Positions 63,146 through 64,000 of a DNA stretch of 64,000 nt are shown piece by piece (position 1 is the stretch's first letter; each line of letters starts with the position of its first letter). The notes beneath the pieces are model-generated. The model ran no database searches, was not told the DNA's origin, and saw only the letters and a list, made by a program, of their open reading frames with translations. Position numbers and translations under genes: made by a program. Source of the stretch: Micrococcaceae bacterium Sec5.7 (GTDB taxonomy: Bacteria > Actinomycetota > Actinomycetes > Actinomycetales > Micrococcaceae); assembly GCA_039636785.1 (NCBI GenBank), contig CP144169.1, positions 1,922,001 through 1,986,000 on the forward strand, given 5' to 3'.

Positions 63146-63648
63146 CTGACATGTGTCAGGGCGCGTCGCAGCACCGGCCAGGCCGTGGCAAAGCCGGGAT
63201 GCAGCTCCCTACGGTCGACGTCGGCCACCGGTACCCATCGGAGCTCAATGCTCTCGGGGTCAGTGATAGCCGGTTCGAAATGTTCGATGACCTGTACCGC
63301 GACGGTGGTGTAGGACCAATAGCCCACGTCGAACACAGAAGTGAACAATACGCGGACGCACTCGGGCGGAACGGCGGCTTCTTCATACGCTTCGCGCAGC
63401 GCGCCGGTCACGGCATTCTCGCCTTCGTGGAGCGCCCCGCCGGGCAGGCCCCAGGTGCTGCCGTTGTGGCTCCAGACGGCGCGGTGCTGGAGCAGAATGC
63501 CTTGGTCGGAATCGTAGACCAGGACTCCTGCCGCGCCGAACCTGCCCCAAAAGCGCCCCTGTTCCCCTTCAACCCACGCATCGCCGGGATCCCGGGGGCC
63601 GTGGAACCGGGGAGGCTCCCTGGATGTGGCGGCTTCTACGTGCCTCAC
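63142..63648 (-). CDS. Nudix hydrolase
   Basis: 168 residues. The Nudix box GX5EX7REUXEEXGU appears as GGALHEGENAVTGALREAYEEAAV near residues 70-93, preceded by the substrate-loop WSHNGSTWGLPGG. A C-terminal YWSYTTVAVQVIEHFEP strand follows. It probably cleans a nucleotide diphosphate derivative. It overlaps the AlkD-like gene and the RibD-like gene by 4 bases, placing all three in one operon. Confidence 0.88.
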   Translation of the reverse strand: MRHVEAATSREPPRFHGPRDPGDAWVEGEQGRFWGRFGAAGVLVYDSDQGILLQHRAVWSHNGSTWGLPGGALHEGENAVTGALREAYEEAAVPPECVRVLFTSVFDVGYWSYTTVAVQVIEHFEPAITDPESIELRWVPVADVDRRELHPGFATAWPVLRRALTHVR

Positions 63649-64000
63649 CGCAGGAACCGCATGTGCGCCACCCCCTCAGAGGCGGCAAACTCCACCAGCT
63701 CCAGACCGTCCGGACCGCCGTCGAGGTTGTCGAAGAGCCTCTCCCCGCCGCCCAGCAGCACGGGCACCACTGCCACGTGCAGCTCGTCGACCAGCCCGGC
63801 CCGCAGGTACTCCTGCACGGTTGCCGCCCCGCCGCCCAACCGGACGTCGGACCCGGCTGCCGCATCAAACGCCTGTTCCAGGGCCGCTTCGATGCCGTCC
63901 GTCACGAAGTGGAACGTCGTTCCTCCCTGCATGGTCACCGGTGGCCGGGCATGGTGGGTCAGGATGAATACGGGGTGGTGGTACGGCGGGTTATCCCCCC
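63645..64000 (-). CDS. RibD/dihydrofolate reductase-like protein (partial)
   Basis: About 118 C-terminal residues are visible; the N-terminus lies beyond 64000. YHHPVFILTHHARPP and VRLGGGAATVQEYLRAGLVDELHVAVVPVLLGGGERLFDN match the RibD C-terminal / dihydrofolate-reductase-like fold used in reductase-type enzymes of flavin or other metabolism. The role cannot be narrowed without the missing half. Confidence 0.85.
   Translation of the reverse strand, partial: GDNPPYHHPVFILTHHARPPVTMQGGTTFHFVTDGIEAALEQAFDAAAGSDVRLGGGAATVQEYLRAGLVDELHVAVVPVLLGGGERLFDNLDGGPDGLELVEFAASEGVAHMRFLR

Noticed and set aside
1..64000. CRISPR array or toxin-antitoxin/defence island
   Set aside because: No regularly spaced repeats, cas genes or recognisable defence genes were found; the accessory content is hydrogenase, sugar use and mobile elements.

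Overview
The window is high-GC chromosomal DNA from a mycothiol-using actinobacterium, most like Arthrobacter/Pseudarthrobacter (Micrococcaceae). This rests on S-(hydroxymethyl)mycothiol dehydrogenase, mycoredoxin, DnaE2, a DevR/DevS (DosR/DosS-type) pair, HspR/Hsp20, MurT/GatD and an actinobacterial group 1h [NiFe] hydrogenase. No rRNA, complete tRNA or CRISPR array was seen.

Region 1 (1-15.2 kb) is housekeeping: yebC (cut by the window edge), pdxT, murT-gatD, a CapA-like lipoprotein, an M3 peptidase, pdxS, a CDP-alcohol phosphatidyltransferase, a HIT protein, thrS, and the SOS polymerase gene dnaE2 behind a small DUF6504 gene and a LexA-like box. No imuA/imuB lies beside dnaE2.

Region 2 (15.2-21.3 kb) holds a DevR-like regulator, a convergent GAF-GAF kinase that keeps the heme histidine and distal tyrosine of mycobacterial DosS, and two split-barrel flavin-type proteins, the first behind a good DosR-box match. 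Chorismate mutase, a SRAP (YedK) protein, mycoredoxin and a glyoxalase remnant follow.

Region 3 (21.5-23.95 kb) is decayed mobile DNA: a resolvase, a tyrosine recombinase and a transposase fragment.

Region 4 (24.1-39.0 kb) is the main accessory system: a nickel permease, hypA, hypB, group 1h hydrogenase hhyS-hhyL, a NifU/Rieske-like protein with an all-cysteine ligand set, several tightly coupled genes of unknown function (DUF5947, DUF6084, a 481-residue protein, a 39-residue membrane peptide), a maturation protease and hypC. A DUF6390 gene and a FecBCD-type ABC importer follow. hypD, hypE and hypF are not here. The likely role is oxidation of trace atmospheric H2 during starvation.

Region 5 (39.0-48.0 kb) is a sugar catabolic operon read leftward: ROK regulator, ABC binding protein and two permeases, three Gfo/Idh/MocA oxidoreductases, and a frameshifted, truncated alpha-galactosidase ending beside a 25-bp-stem palindrome.

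Region 6 (48.1-58.0 kb) is a second, larger mobile-element zone: tyrosine recombinase remnants, IS3, Tn3 pieces (resolvase, terminal repeat, transposase C-terminus) with a mepB-like gene, and an alpha-carbonic anhydrase lipoprotein lying between IS1380-like terminal repeats. It also holds an hspR/hsp20/J-domain stress island and IS110/IS3 scraps. Region 7 (58.2-64 kb) returns to chromosomal genes: formaldehyde detoxification (mscR plus an MBL hydrolase), a lipoate-ligase-like protein, a thioesterase, an EEP-family protein, an AlkD-like repair protein, a Nudix hydrolase and a partial RibD/DHFR-like gene.
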